From contig NZ_WEGL01000008.1 of the NCBI RefSeq assembly GCF_009604455.1, positions 186,001-250,000 on the forward strand: 64,000 nt of DNA, given 5' to 3'. The notes under the pieces are model-generated. The model searched no databases, was not told where the DNA came from, and saw nothing but the letters and a program-made list of their open reading frames with translations. Shown piece by piece: positions 32,108 to 40,001 of the stretch. The position numbers and the translations under genes were made by a program. Source of the DNA: Streptomyces sp. RB17 (GTDB lineage: Bacteria; Actinomycetota; Actinomycetes; Streptomycetales; Streptomycetaceae). The first letter of the stretch is position 1. The number at the start of each line of letters is the position of its first letter.

Positions 32108-33603
32108 CCCCGCCGATGACCACACTCGCCACCGGCACCGACACCCTCACCCGGGACGCCCTCGCGGTGCTGCAGCCGGGCTTCGACGGCACCACCGCGC
32201 CCGACTGGGTGCGCCGCCGCCTCGGTGAGGGCCTCGCCTCCGTCGCCCTGTTCGGCCGCAACGTCGTCACCGAGGACCAGGTCACCGCGCTCACCGCCGA
32301 GTTGCGCGCCGAACGGGACGATCTGCTGGTCGCCATCGACGAGGAGAGCGGCGACGTCACCCGCCTCGATGTGCGCACCGGCTCCTCCTTCCCCGGCAAC
32401 CACGCCCTCGGCGCCGTCGACGACCCCGCCCTCACCCGGGCCGTCTCCCGCGAGCTGGGCCGGCGCCTGGCCGCCTGCGGCGTCAACTTCGACTGGGCGC
32501 CCTCGGCCGACGTCAACGCCAACCCCGACAACCCCGTCATCGGGGTGCGCTCCTTCGGCGCGAGCACCGACCTGGTCGCCCGGCACACCGCTGCCTGGGT
32601 CGAGGGCCTGCAGTCCACCGGCGTCGCCGCCTGCACCAAGCACTTCCCGGGCCACGGCGACACCAACGTCGACTCCCACCACGCCGTACCCCGCATCGAC
32701 GTCGACGCCGACACCCTGTACGAGCGCGAACTGCCGCCGTTCCGCGCGGCCATCGCCGCCGGCACCCGGGCCGTCATGAGCGCCCACATCCTCGTACCGG
32801 CCCTGGACCCCGACCGCCCCGGCACCCTCTCCCGTCGCATCCTCACCGAGCTGCTGCGCGGCGAACTCGGCTACCAGGGCCTGATCGTCACCGACGGCAT
32901 GGAGATGCGCGCGATCTCCGGCACCTACGGCCTGGAGCACGGCGTGGTGCTCGCGATCGCGGCCGGCGCCGACGCCATCTGCGTCGGCGGCGGACTGTGC
33001 GACGAGGGCACCGTGCTGGGGCTCAGGGACGCGCTCGTGGCCGCCGTACGCTCCGGCGAACTGCCCGAGGAACGGCTCGCGGACGCCGCCGCCCGGGTGC
33101 GGGACCTGGCCCGATGGACGGCCCGGTCCCGCAGCGGCGCGGCGAACACCGAGCCGAACCCGCAGATCGGCCTGGTCGCGGCCCGCCGCGCGCTGACCGT
33201 GACCCGCGCCGGCGCCGCCGCACCGGTCACCGCACCGGCGTACGTCGCCCAGTTCGAGCCGGCCCGCAACATCGCCGTCGGCGACCAGACCCCGTGGGGC
33301 GTGGCCGCCGAGCTGCAGCGGCTGCTGCCCGGCACCGCCTCCGGCTCCTTCACCGGTGCGCGCGCCGGAGAGGCCGCCCTCGCCGCGGCCGACGGCCGCC
33401 GGATCATCGCCGTGATCCGCGACGAACACCGGCACGACTGGATGGCATCCGCCCTCGACACCCTGCTCGCCGCCCGCCCCGACACCGTCGTCGTGGAGAT
33501 GGGCCTGCCGCAGGCCGCCCCGCGCGGCGCCGTGCACATCGCCACGTACGGCGCCGCCCGGGTCTGTGGTGTGGCGGCGGCCGAGGCGGTCGTCGCGGGC
33601 TGA
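32104..33603 (+). CDS. GH3 beta-N-acetylhexosaminidase
   Basis: The protein has 499 residues from the ATG at 32104 (overlapping the dasC stop) or 495 from a second ATG at 32116. 'KHFPGHGDTNVDSHHAVP' is the signature of NagZ-type GH3 N-acetylhexosaminidases, including the Asp/His acid-base dyad; 'GLIVTDGMEMRAI' supplies the nucleophilic Asp. No signal peptide is present, so it acts on imported chito-oligosaccharides or muropeptides in the cytoplasm. It completes the transporter operon in the same way as DasD in S. coelicolor. The C-terminal ~150 residues are a Rossmann-like accessory domain. Confidence 0.88.
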   Translation: MTPPMTTLATGTDTLTRDALAVLQPGFDGTTAPDWVRRRLGEGLASVALFGRNVVTEDQVTALTAELRAERDDLLVAIDEESGDVTRLDVRTGSSFPGNHALGAVDDPALTRAVSRELGRRLAACGVNFDWAPSADVNANPDNPVIGVRSFGASTDLVARHTAAWVEGLQSTGVAACTKHFPGHGDTNVDSHHAVPRIDVDADTLYERELPPFRAAIAAGTRAVMSAHILVPALDPDRPGTLSRRILTELLRGELGYQGLIVTDGMEMRAISGTYGLEHGVVLAIAAGADAICVGGGLCDEGTVLGLRDALVAAVRSGELPEERLADAAARVRDLARWTARSRSGAANTEPNPQIGLVAARRALTVTRAGAAAPVTAPAYVAQFEPARNIAVGDQTPWGVAAELQRLLPGTASGSFTGARAGEAALAAADGRRIIAVIRDEHRHDWMASALDTLLAARPDTVVVEMGLPQAAPRGAVHIATYGAARVCGVAAAEAVVAG

Positions 33604-33617
33604 CCCACGGGCCTGTC

Positions 33618-33644
33618 GGCCGCCCGCTCCTCGTGCGGGCGGCC
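33618..33644 (+). terminator. Hairpin after GH3 gene
   Basis: Perfect 10-bp arms GGCCGCCCGC and GCGGGCGGCC enclose 7 nt. It separates the amino-sugar operon from the dioxygenase-led operon that follows. Confidence 0.75.
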
Positions 33645-33702
33645 CACTCGGTCTTGCTCTTTTCCCGGATCCCAACCGCACCTTGTGTTCCAGAGGAATC
33701 GC

Positions 33703-34746
33703 ATGCAAACGCCCCACCCCCACCCCCACCTCCATCGAGCCGCCTCCGCCCGCCCCTACTTCAGCGCCGACGGCGAGACCTACCTCGCCCCGACCCCGCT
33801 GCGTCACCTCGAGAAGTCCCAGCCCCTCAGGGTGCTCTCCGAAGAGGACTTCGCCTTCTGGCAGACCTACGGCTACGTCGTCGTCCGCGAGGCCATCACC
33901 CCCGGCGAGGCCAAACAACTTGTCGACCTCGCCTGGGAGTTCACCGGGCTCGACCCCGACGACCCCGAAACCTGGTACAGGGAACCGGAGTTCCGCTCCG
34001 AACTCGACCAGCACCTGTTCATCTACGGCTTCGTCGAGGCGTATCACCATCAGCTGATCTGGGACAGCCGCCAGACTCAAAGGGTCTACGACGCCTTCGT
34101 GGACGTATGGGACTGCGAAGAGCTGTGGGTCACCCTGGACCGGCTCAACCTCAACCCGCCCAACAGGCGCACCCGTTCCCGCTCCCTCATCGAGCCCACC
34201 GACGAGGGCTTCGACATCGAGCTGCACTGGGACGTCGACACCACCCTCGCCGTCCTCCCGCAGCGCGTCCAGGGCATCGTCGCCCTCGGCGACACCCGGC
34301 CCGAACTCGGCGGCTTCCAGTGCGCCCCCGAGCTGTTCCGCCGCTTCGAGGAGTGGCGCGTGGCCCAGCCGCCCGGCCGCGACCCGGTCCGGCCCGGTAC
34401 CGACCGCGCCGAGTTCCCGGTGATCCGCCCCGACCTCCAGGCCGGCGACCTGCTCGTCTTCAACGGGTTATTGGCGCACGGTGTCGCACCGAACCTCTCT
34501 GACAACGGTGTCCGAGCCGTCCAGTACCTGTCGATGATGCCCGCCCTGGAGGAACACACCGCCCTGCGCGACTCCCGCGTGGAGTCCTGGCGCACCCTCG
34601 CGACTCCCGACTGGAACGCCACCCTCCTGGGCGACGCCCGCATGCCGGAGGCCGACCGCTACGGGCCCGCCACGCTCAACCCGCTCGGCAGAAAACTGCT
34701 CGGACTGGACTCCTGGGCCGCTACCGCCGCGGAAGAGGCACAGTGA
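33703..34746 (+). CDS. Phytanoyl-CoA-dioxygenase-like Fe(II)/2-oxoglutarate oxygenase
   Basis: This 347-residue PhyH-family enzyme starts from the ATG at 33703 behind AGAGGAA. The facial triad is complete: H175 and D177 in 'ELHWDVDTTL' and H259 in 'GLLAHGVAPN'; R271 ('DNGVRAVQYLS') would bind the 2-oxoglutarate carboxylate. The N-terminus is His-rich ('PHPHPHLH'). These enzymes hydroxylate unactivated C-H bonds in small molecules or amino acids, and the substrate is unknown. It opens a five-gene, tightly overlapping operon and ends inside the start of the next gene (GTGA). Confidence 0.88.
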   Translation: MQTPHPHPHLHRAASARPYFSADGETYLAPTPLRHLEKSQPLRVLSEEDFAFWQTYGYVVVREAITPGEAKQLVDLAWEFTGLDPDDPETWYREPEFRSELDQHLFIYGFVEAYHHQLIWDSRQTQRVYDAFVDVWDCEELWVTLDRLNLNPPNRRTRSRSLIEPTDEGFDIELHWDVDTTLAVLPQRVQGIVALGDTRPELGGFQCAPELFRRFEEWRVAQPPGRDPVRPGTDRAEFPVIRPDLQAGDLLVFNGLLAHGVAPNLSDNGVRAVQYLSMMPALEEHTALRDSRVESWRTLATPDWNATLLGDARMPEADRYGPATLNPLGRKLLGLDSWAATAAEEAQ

Positions 34747-36032
34747 ACCGGATCTGCCTCTGCCTGCCCACCAACCGGGCCTGCTCCGCCACCCTCACCG
34801 CGATCAACGACGAGGCCGCCCACGCCGCCCAGCGCTTCGGCGCCGACGTCCAGTTGCTGATCCTCGACTCCTCCGACGACCGCACCCGCGCGGAGCACGC
34901 CCGGATCGTCGCCGGACTCCACCCGGTACCCGGCGTCACCGTCCACCACGTGGACGAGTCCGGGCAGCGGGCCTTCCTGCGCCGGACCATCGAGCGGGCC
35001 GCCCTGCCCGAGCCCGACCGCGTGCTGGATCTCATGCTCCCGCCGACCGTCTCCTACGGCGCCTGCACCAACCGCGCCTTCCTGCTGGCCGCCGCCCTCG
35101 GCTGCCGTTCACTGCACCGCAGGGACTCCGACAGTACCTACCAACTCCACGCCGGGAACCCGGTGTTCCCCGTCCACCACGAGCTGCCCTGGCTGGGCGG
35201 TCCCGCCGCCGAGGCCACGGCCGGCGGCCTGCGCACCGACCTCGATCCGGCGTTGCTGGGCCGTCCGGTGTCGCTCGCCGGAGCCTCCTTCATCGGCGAA
35301 CTCTCCGTCGACATCGGGGAGATACGGCGAATGGACGAGGGCGTGTACCACGACGTCGTCAGCCTCTGGGCGCCCGGCGACTGGCCCGAGGAACGCAAAC
35401 GGCAGCTGGTCGAGGAGTCCTTCACCGGCGCGGGCACGGCCCCCTTCACCGGCGACCGGGCGACCCTCACCGTGGTCGACCCCATGCGCGTCGACATGTG
35501 CAACATCGCCTTCGACCGCGCGATCTACGAACGCATCCCGCTCCCACCCGCCACGGACACCATCGGCAGCGACTACTTCCTCCTCCACCTGGTCCATGAC
35601 GCCGGCCTGCCCGGCATCCTGCACAACCGCCACATCGAGAACTTCCACACCCCCGAACGCCGCACCGACACCGGTTTCCCCGCCTACCAGCGGCGGTTCG
35701 TGAAGTTCCTGCTGTCGATGCTCTACTTCCACGACGTCTACGACCGCATGGCGGCAGAGGGTGCCGGTCTGCTGGACGACCGCCATCGGGTACGGCCCGA
35801 CCGGATCGTGGAGTTCCTGCGGGGGAGCACGGGCCTGGACCGGGGGGAGAACGTCTGGCGCCTGGACCGGGTGGACACGGCGTACCGCAAGCTGGGCGGT
35901 CGTTACGCGACGTTCGCCGAGCAACTGGCCGTAGAGCGCGGCCAGTTATTGGACAAGGCCAAGTCGGACGTCGAGGACTACGCGTACCTGACCGAGGTGT
36001 GGCCGGCACTCATGGAAGCGGCCCGCACATGA
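34743..36032 (+). CDS. GT-A-like protein (DUF6271-like)
   Basis: The protein has 429 residues from a GTG start that overlaps the dioxygenase stop. The N-terminal ~250 residues look like a GT-A Rossmann fold: 'ICLCLPTNRACSATLTAI', 'ADVQLLILDSSDD', then 'CTNRAFLLAAALGCRSLHRR' leading to a DSD motif at residues 128-130 where glycosyltransferases carry the metal-binding DxD. 'IGSDYFLLHLVHDAGLPGI' could hold the catalytic base. I believe the family is catalogued as DUF6271. Whether it transfers a sugar is inference. It has no membrane helices and sits between the oxygenase and a PLP decarboxylase. Confidence 0.6.
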   Translation: MNRICLCLPTNRACSATLTAINDEAAHAAQRFGADVQLLILDSSDDRTRAEHARIVAGLHPVPGVTVHHVDESGQRAFLRRTIERAALPEPDRVLDLMLPPTVSYGACTNRAFLLAAALGCRSLHRRDSDSTYQLHAGNPVFPVHHELPWLGGPAAEATAGGLRTDLDPALLGRPVSLAGASFIGELSVDIGEIRRMDEGVYHDVVSLWAPGDWPEERKRQLVEESFTGAGTAPFTGDRATLTVVDPMRVDMCNIAFDRAIYERIPLPPATDTIGSDYFLLHLVHDAGLPGILHNRHIENFHTPERRTDTGFPAYQRRFVKFLLSMLYFHDVYDRMAAEGAGLLDDRHRVRPDRIVEFLRGSTGLDRGENVWRLDRVDTAYRKLGGRYATFAEQLAVERGQLLDKAKSDVEDYAYLTEVWPALMEAART

Positions 36033-37270
36033 GCGCCCCAAAGGGGCGCGGGGAACTGCGCGATCAACCACGACGAACCCGCACCGGACCACTCAGCGAA
36101 CCCCTTGCCCCCCAACTCGCCGCATCCGAAACCGACCGCATCATCTACGACCTCACCGGCATAGAGCACCAATTCGATGCACTGCTCGACGAGTTGCCCG
36201 GAATCAGCATCCGCTTCGCCCTCAAGGCCTGCCCCGTGGGCGAAGTCCTCCGCTGCCTGGCTGCCCGTGGCGCCGGCTTCGACGCCGCCGGCCCCACCGA
36301 GATCACCCAAGCCCTCCACGCCGGCGCCCCCGCCGACCGAATCCACTACGGCAACACCATCAAGTCCGACCACGACATCGCCGAGGCCCACCGCCTGGGT
36401 GTCCGTACCTTCGCAACCGACAGCGTCGAGGACGTCACCGCCGTCGCCACGCACGCGCCCCGCGCCCGCGTGTTCTGCCGCCTGACCACCGGAGGTGACG
36501 GCGCCCTGTGGGGCCTGAACCGCAAGTTCGGCTGCGCTCCGGACGACGCCGTGCGCGTGCTGGTGACGGCCCGCGAGGCCGGGCTCACCCCGGCCGGCCT
36601 GTCGGTGCACGTCGGCTCCCAGCAGATGACCGGCGAGGCCTGGCAGCAGGCCATCGACACGCTCGCCGGGACCCTGACCGCGCTGGCCGGGCGGGGGGTC
36701 GTACCCGACCACGTCAACCTCGGCGGCGGCCTGCCCGCGCTCGGCTACCGGGACCGCCACGGCAACCCCCTCGACCCGCCCCTGGACAAGATCTTCACCG
36801 TGCTCCGCGAGGGCATGGACCGGCTGCGCGACCTGACCTCCGCCCCGCTCGACTTCGTCATGGAGCCCGGCCGGCACCTGGTCGCCGACCACGGCGCCGT
36901 GCGCGCCCATGTCTCCCGGCTGACCCGCCGCAGGCAGCCGGACGGCACCGACGCGCACTGGCTCTACCTGAGCTGCGGCAAGTTCAACGGCCTCTACGAG
37001 ATGGACCAGTTGACGCACCGGATGGTCTTCCCGGGCCACCCCGAGACCGAGGAACACGTCTCCGCGATCGTCGCCGGTCCGACCTGCGACAGCGACGACG
37101 CCTACGGCGCGGGCCGGTACCCGGTGCGCGTGCCGGCGTCCGTCACCTCCGGCGACCCGGTCTGGATCCTCTCCGCCGGCGCCTACGCCACCAGCTACAT
37201 GACGCAGGGCTTCAACGGCATCCGCCCGCTGCCCTGCGTCTGCGTACGCGGCCAGGAAGGACACCACTGA
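36029..37270 (+). CDS. Type III PLP-dependent decarboxylase (ornithine/lysine decarboxylase-like)
   Basis: The enzyme has 413 residues from the ATG at 36029, which overlaps the preceding stop. The fold-III alanine-racemase/ODC pattern is intact: PLP Lys66 in 'RFALKACPVGE', 'HVGSQ' near 194, the Gly-rich loop 'LGGGLPALGY' near 231, 'EPGRHLV' near 279, catalytic Cys353 in 'GPTCDSDDAYG' and 'GFNGI' near 394. Cys353 with its Asp partner is typical of ornithine/lysine-type decarboxylases rather than diaminopimelate decarboxylase. About 18 residues at the N-terminus ('MSAPKGRGELRDQPRRTR') are encoded by a dispersed repeat. The product is probably an amine that the neighbouring GNAT can acylate. Confidence 0.85.
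   Translation: MSAPKGRGELRDQPRRTRTGPLSEPLAPQLAASETDRIIYDLTGIEHQFDALLDELPGISIRFALKACPVGEVLRCLAARGAGFDAAGPTEITQALHAGAPADRIHYGNTIKSDHDIAEAHRLGVRTFATDSVEDVTAVATHAPRARVFCRLTTGGDGALWGLNRKFGCAPDDAVRVLVTAREAGLTPAGLSVHVGSQQMTGEAWQQAIDTLAGTLTALAGRGVVPDHVNLGGGLPALGYRDRHGNPLDPPLDKIFTVLREGMDRLRDLTSAPLDFVMEPGRHLVADHGAVRAHVSRLTRRRQPDGTDAHWLYLSCGKFNGLYEMDQLTHRMVFPGHPETEEHVSAIVAGPTCDSDDAYGAGRYPVRVPASVTSGDPVWILSAGAYATSYMTQGFNGIRPLPCVCVRGQEGHH
36032..36087 (-). repeat. Dispersed repeat R (CGCAGTTCCCCGCGCCCC) copy 1, inside a coding region
   Basis: Read on the minus strand, this segment contains CGCAGTTCCCCGCGCCCCTT and GGTGCGGGTTCGTCGTGG, matching copies at 44741-44800 and 53706-53772. It overlaps the start region of the decarboxylase gene and encodes its N-terminus. 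It includes the perfect hairpin GCGCCCC-AAA-GGGGCGC directly after the start codon, which could affect translation initiation. Confidence 0.85.
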
Positions 37271-37271
37271 C

Positions 37272-37775
37272 ATGAGAGACCTCGTCCGGGGCATCACCGA
37301 GGCCGACTGGCCCCGGGTCGCCGCCCTGGAGGCGGCGGCGTACGCGGACACCGCGCTCACGGAGGGCGAGAGCGCGCTGCGCTCCCGGGCCGCGGCGGGC
37401 ACCAGCTTCGTCCTGGACCTCGACGGCCGGATCGCCGGCTATGTCCTGGCCCTGCCCTACCCGAGATTCCGCTGCCCCGAGCTGACCGGGCCCGAGTCGG
37501 CCCGCCACCGCTCCACCAACCTGCATCTGCACGACCTCGTCGTCACCGCGCCCCTGCGGCGCAGAGGGCTCGGCACCCGGCTGGTCCGCCACCTGACGGA
37601 CGTCGCCCGCACCCGCGGATTCCGGACCATGTCCCTGATCGCGGTCGCCGGCAAGGAACCCTTCTGGCGTGTCAACGGCTACCGCGCCCACCACGAGGCA
37701 CGGGTCCCGGCCGGCTACGGCAGCGGCGCGGTGTACATGTCGGCGCAGGTCACCGCCGTACGAAAGGCCGGCTGA
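37272..37775 (+). CDS. GNAT family N-acetyltransferase
   Basis: This 167-residue GNAT starts 1 bp after the decarboxylase stop. The acetyl-CoA pyrophosphate loop is 'RRRGLGTRLVRHL' near residue 97, preceded by the beta4 strand 'NLHLHDLVVTAPL'. 'PFWRVNGYRAHHEA' near the end is the usual C-terminal GNAT strand-loop. It probably acetylates the amine released by the decarboxylase, or provides self-resistance. Its stop overlaps the transporter start by one base. Confidence 0.88.
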   Translation: MRDLVRGITEADWPRVAALEAAAYADTALTEGESALRSRAAAGTSFVLDLDGRIAGYVLALPYPRFRCPELTGPESARHRSTNLHLHDLVVTAPLRRRGLGTRLVRHLTDVARTRGFRTMSLIAVAGKEPFWRVNGYRAHHEARVPAGYGSGAVYMSAQVTAVRKAG

Positions 37776-38959
37776 TGCCCACACCCTCGTTCCGGCGCGC
37801 CAAGTGGTCGATCGCGGCGCTGTTCTGCTTCCTCGGCTTCCAGTACGGCAGCTGGGTCTCCCGCCTTCCCGCGCTCAAGACCCGGCTGGACCTGGGCGCG
37901 GGGGAGGTGGGCCTGTTGCTGATGGCCTGCGGGGCCGGCGCGGCGGCCTCCTTCCCGCTCGTCGCCCACCTGATGCGCCGCCTCGGCTCCCGGTGGCTGT
38001 CCCTGGCCTCGGCGGGGTGCCTCGTCGCGGTACTCGCGGCCCTGTCCGCCGTACCGAACTACCCGCTCGCCCTGCTGGCCGTCTGTACCGACGGAGTCGC
38101 GGTGGGCTGCCTCAACGTTGCCATGAACGCCCAGGGCGCCGCGCTGGAGAAGGCGTACGGCCGCACCGCCATGTCCCAGCTGCACGCCACGTTCAGCGCC
38201 GGTCTGCTCGCCGCCGCCCTGCTGACCTCGGGTGTGACCACACTGACCGCGTCGGTGCCGGCGCACTTCGCCGTGGCCGGAGTCCTGTTGCTGCTCCTGC
38301 TCACCGGCGCCCGTACCGGGCTGCTCACCCACACCGAACCGGGGACGCCGGGCGAGCCGAAGCGGAACCACCGGGCGGCCCTGCCCTCCTGGCCGACCCT
38401 GCTGATGGGGTGCGCCATGGCCTTCGGCACGATCACCGAGGGCGCGATGAACGACTGGTCGACGCTCTACCTGAAGGACGTCGTCAAGGCCTCGGCGTCG
38501 GTGGCGCCGCTGGGCATCGCGGTCGTCTCCGCGATGATGCTGCTGGCCCGGGTGCGCGCCGACCGCTGGCGCACCCGCTTCGGCGACGGCCGGGTGGTCC
38601 GGGCCGGCAGCGCGCTGGCCGCCGCCGGCCTGGCCCTCGCCCTGCTCACCGGCGGGCTGGTCCCGGCCCTCCTCGGCTTCGCCTGCGTCGGCCTCGGCGC
38701 GGCCGCCGTCACCCCGTGCGTCTACGTCGCCGCCGCCGGCCACGGCTCCGACGCCCTGGCCCTGGTCGCCGCGATGGGCACCACGGGCCTGCTGGCGGGC
38801 CCGGCCCTGATCGGCTTCGTCGCGAGCACCACGAGCCTCACCCTCGGCATGGCCACGGTCGCCGCGTCGGCCCTGATCGTCACGCTGACGGCGTTCCGGA
38901 TCCCCTGGTCCGGCCGCGCCCCGGCGGCCCTCGACCCCTCGGCAGAGGTGCCTGCATGA
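37775..38959 (+). CDS. MFS transporter
   Basis: This 394-residue major facilitator protein has about 12 helices. The loop 2-3 region is 'LVAHLMRRLGSRWLSLAS', a degenerate MFS A-motif, and 'GVAVGCLNVAMNAQGAALEKAYGR' is typical of the FucP/YbjJ-like MFS group. As the last gene of the operon it is the likely exporter of the pathway product. It starts on the ATG of TGATG with the GNAT stop. Confidence 0.88.
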   Translation: MPTPSFRRAKWSIAALFCFLGFQYGSWVSRLPALKTRLDLGAGEVGLLLMACGAGAAASFPLVAHLMRRLGSRWLSLASAGCLVAVLAALSAVPNYPLALLAVCTDGVAVGCLNVAMNAQGAALEKAYGRTAMSQLHATFSAGLLAAALLTSGVTTLTASVPAHFAVAGVLLLLLLTGARTGLLTHTEPGTPGEPKRNHRAALPSWPTLLMGCAMAFGTITEGAMNDWSTLYLKDVVKASASVAPLGIAVVSAMMLLARVRADRWRTRFGDGRVVRAGSALAAAGLALALLTGGLVPALLGFACVGLGAAAVTPCVYVAAAGHGSDALALVAAMGTTGLLAGPALIGFVASTTSLTLGMATVAASALIVTLTAFRIPWSGRAPAALDPSAEVPA

Positions 38960-39179
38960 GATGTTCATCGACACCGCGCTGACATCCGGCTGACGGCTCC
39001 GCACGGGCCCCTGGTCGGGCGCACGGTGGTACGGACAGCCGGTGGCCGAACCGGGGGCTGGCCCCATGGCCGCCTCGTCGCTGGCGCGGTAGCGTCGCAG
39101 CGCGTCGGGCCGCGAAGGCCCGGGACCAGCGCTTTCTCGCTGCCTGTTCAGGCGACTTTCCAGAACCGAGGGAACACCC

Positions 39180-39911
39180 ATGCGTCAGTCACTCCGCTGC
39201 CTCGCGATCCTTGCGGCGTCCGGCATCGCCGTCGGCGGACTCTCCTCCTGCTCGCTGGTGAAGGCGAAGACCTACGAGGACGACGCCACCCTCTCCGGGA
39301 AGATCACCGCCGTCCGGCTGGACATCGGGTCCGGCGGCGCCACGATCAACGGCGTCCCGGCCGGCCGCGCCCTGTCCCTGCACCGCAAGATCGAGTACCG
39401 GGGCGACAAGCCCGCCGGACCCACCCACCGCATCGAGAACGGCGTGCTGGTCCTGGGCCGCTGCGGCAGCCGCTGCTCGGTCGACTACACCGTCGACGTG
39501 CCCGCCGGAATCCCGGTCAGCGGGGAGACCTCCAGCGGATCCGTCCATCTGGCCAAGGTCGGTTCGGTCAAGGTGACGACGCATTCCGGCGACGTCGAGA
39601 TGAGCGGGGTGACCGGCACGGTCGAGGCGCGGACCAGCAACGGCGACATCACCGGCAAGGGCATCAAGGCCGCCCGGATCCAGGCCCAGACCTCCAACGG
39701 CGGGATCAGCCTGACCCCGGACGCCCCTGCCGACGTGCGCGCCCGGACGTCCAACGGCGACATCACCCTGACCATGCCGAGGGCCGGCTACCGGGTGAGC
39801 GCCGACACCCACAACGGCGACAAGAACATCGACGTGCCCGACGACCCGTCCGGCAGGTACGAACTGGGTCTGAAGACCAGCAACGGCGACATCACCGCGA
39901 AGACCTCCTGA
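39180..39911 (+). CDS. DUF4097-type beta-helix lipoprotein
   Basis: This 243-residue lipoprotein has signal peptide 'LAILAASGIAVGGLSSCS' with the lipobox Cys. The mature protein is a right-handed beta-helix-like stack marked by repeated 'TSNGDI' turns (four or five copies between residues 145 and 240) and 'TSSGSVHLAKV', 'THSGDVEMSGV'. This is the DUF4097/DUF2807 adhesin-like pattern, whose function is unknown. Two Cys in 'GRCGSRCSVDY' may form a disulfide. The preceding 220-bp gap after the MFS gene shows no gene or clear signal. Confidence 0.85.
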   Translation: MRQSLRCLAILAASGIAVGGLSSCSLVKAKTYEDDATLSGKITAVRLDIGSGGATINGVPAGRALSLHRKIEYRGDKPAGPTHRIENGVLVLGRCGSRCSVDYTVDVPAGIPVSGETSSGSVHLAKVGSVKVTTHSGDVEMSGVTGTVEARTSNGDITGKGIKAARIQAQTSNGGISLTPDAPADVRARTSNGDITLTMPRAGYRVSADTHNGDKNIDVPDDPSGRYELGLKTSNGDITAKTS

Positions 39912-39929
39912 ACCGGGCCCGCCGCCGAT

Positions 39930-39969
39930 CGCCCGCCGGCACCCCCCTTACGAGGACTGCCGGCGGGCG
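39930..39969. terminator. Bidirectional hairpin between DUF4097 gene and HTH-murA
   Basis: Perfect 12-bp arms CGCCCGCCGGCA and TGCCGGCGGGCG lie between two convergent genes. Confidence 0.8.
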
Positions 39970-40001
39970 GCACCCGCCCTCCGAGGCCGCGGAAGAGCTC
40001 G

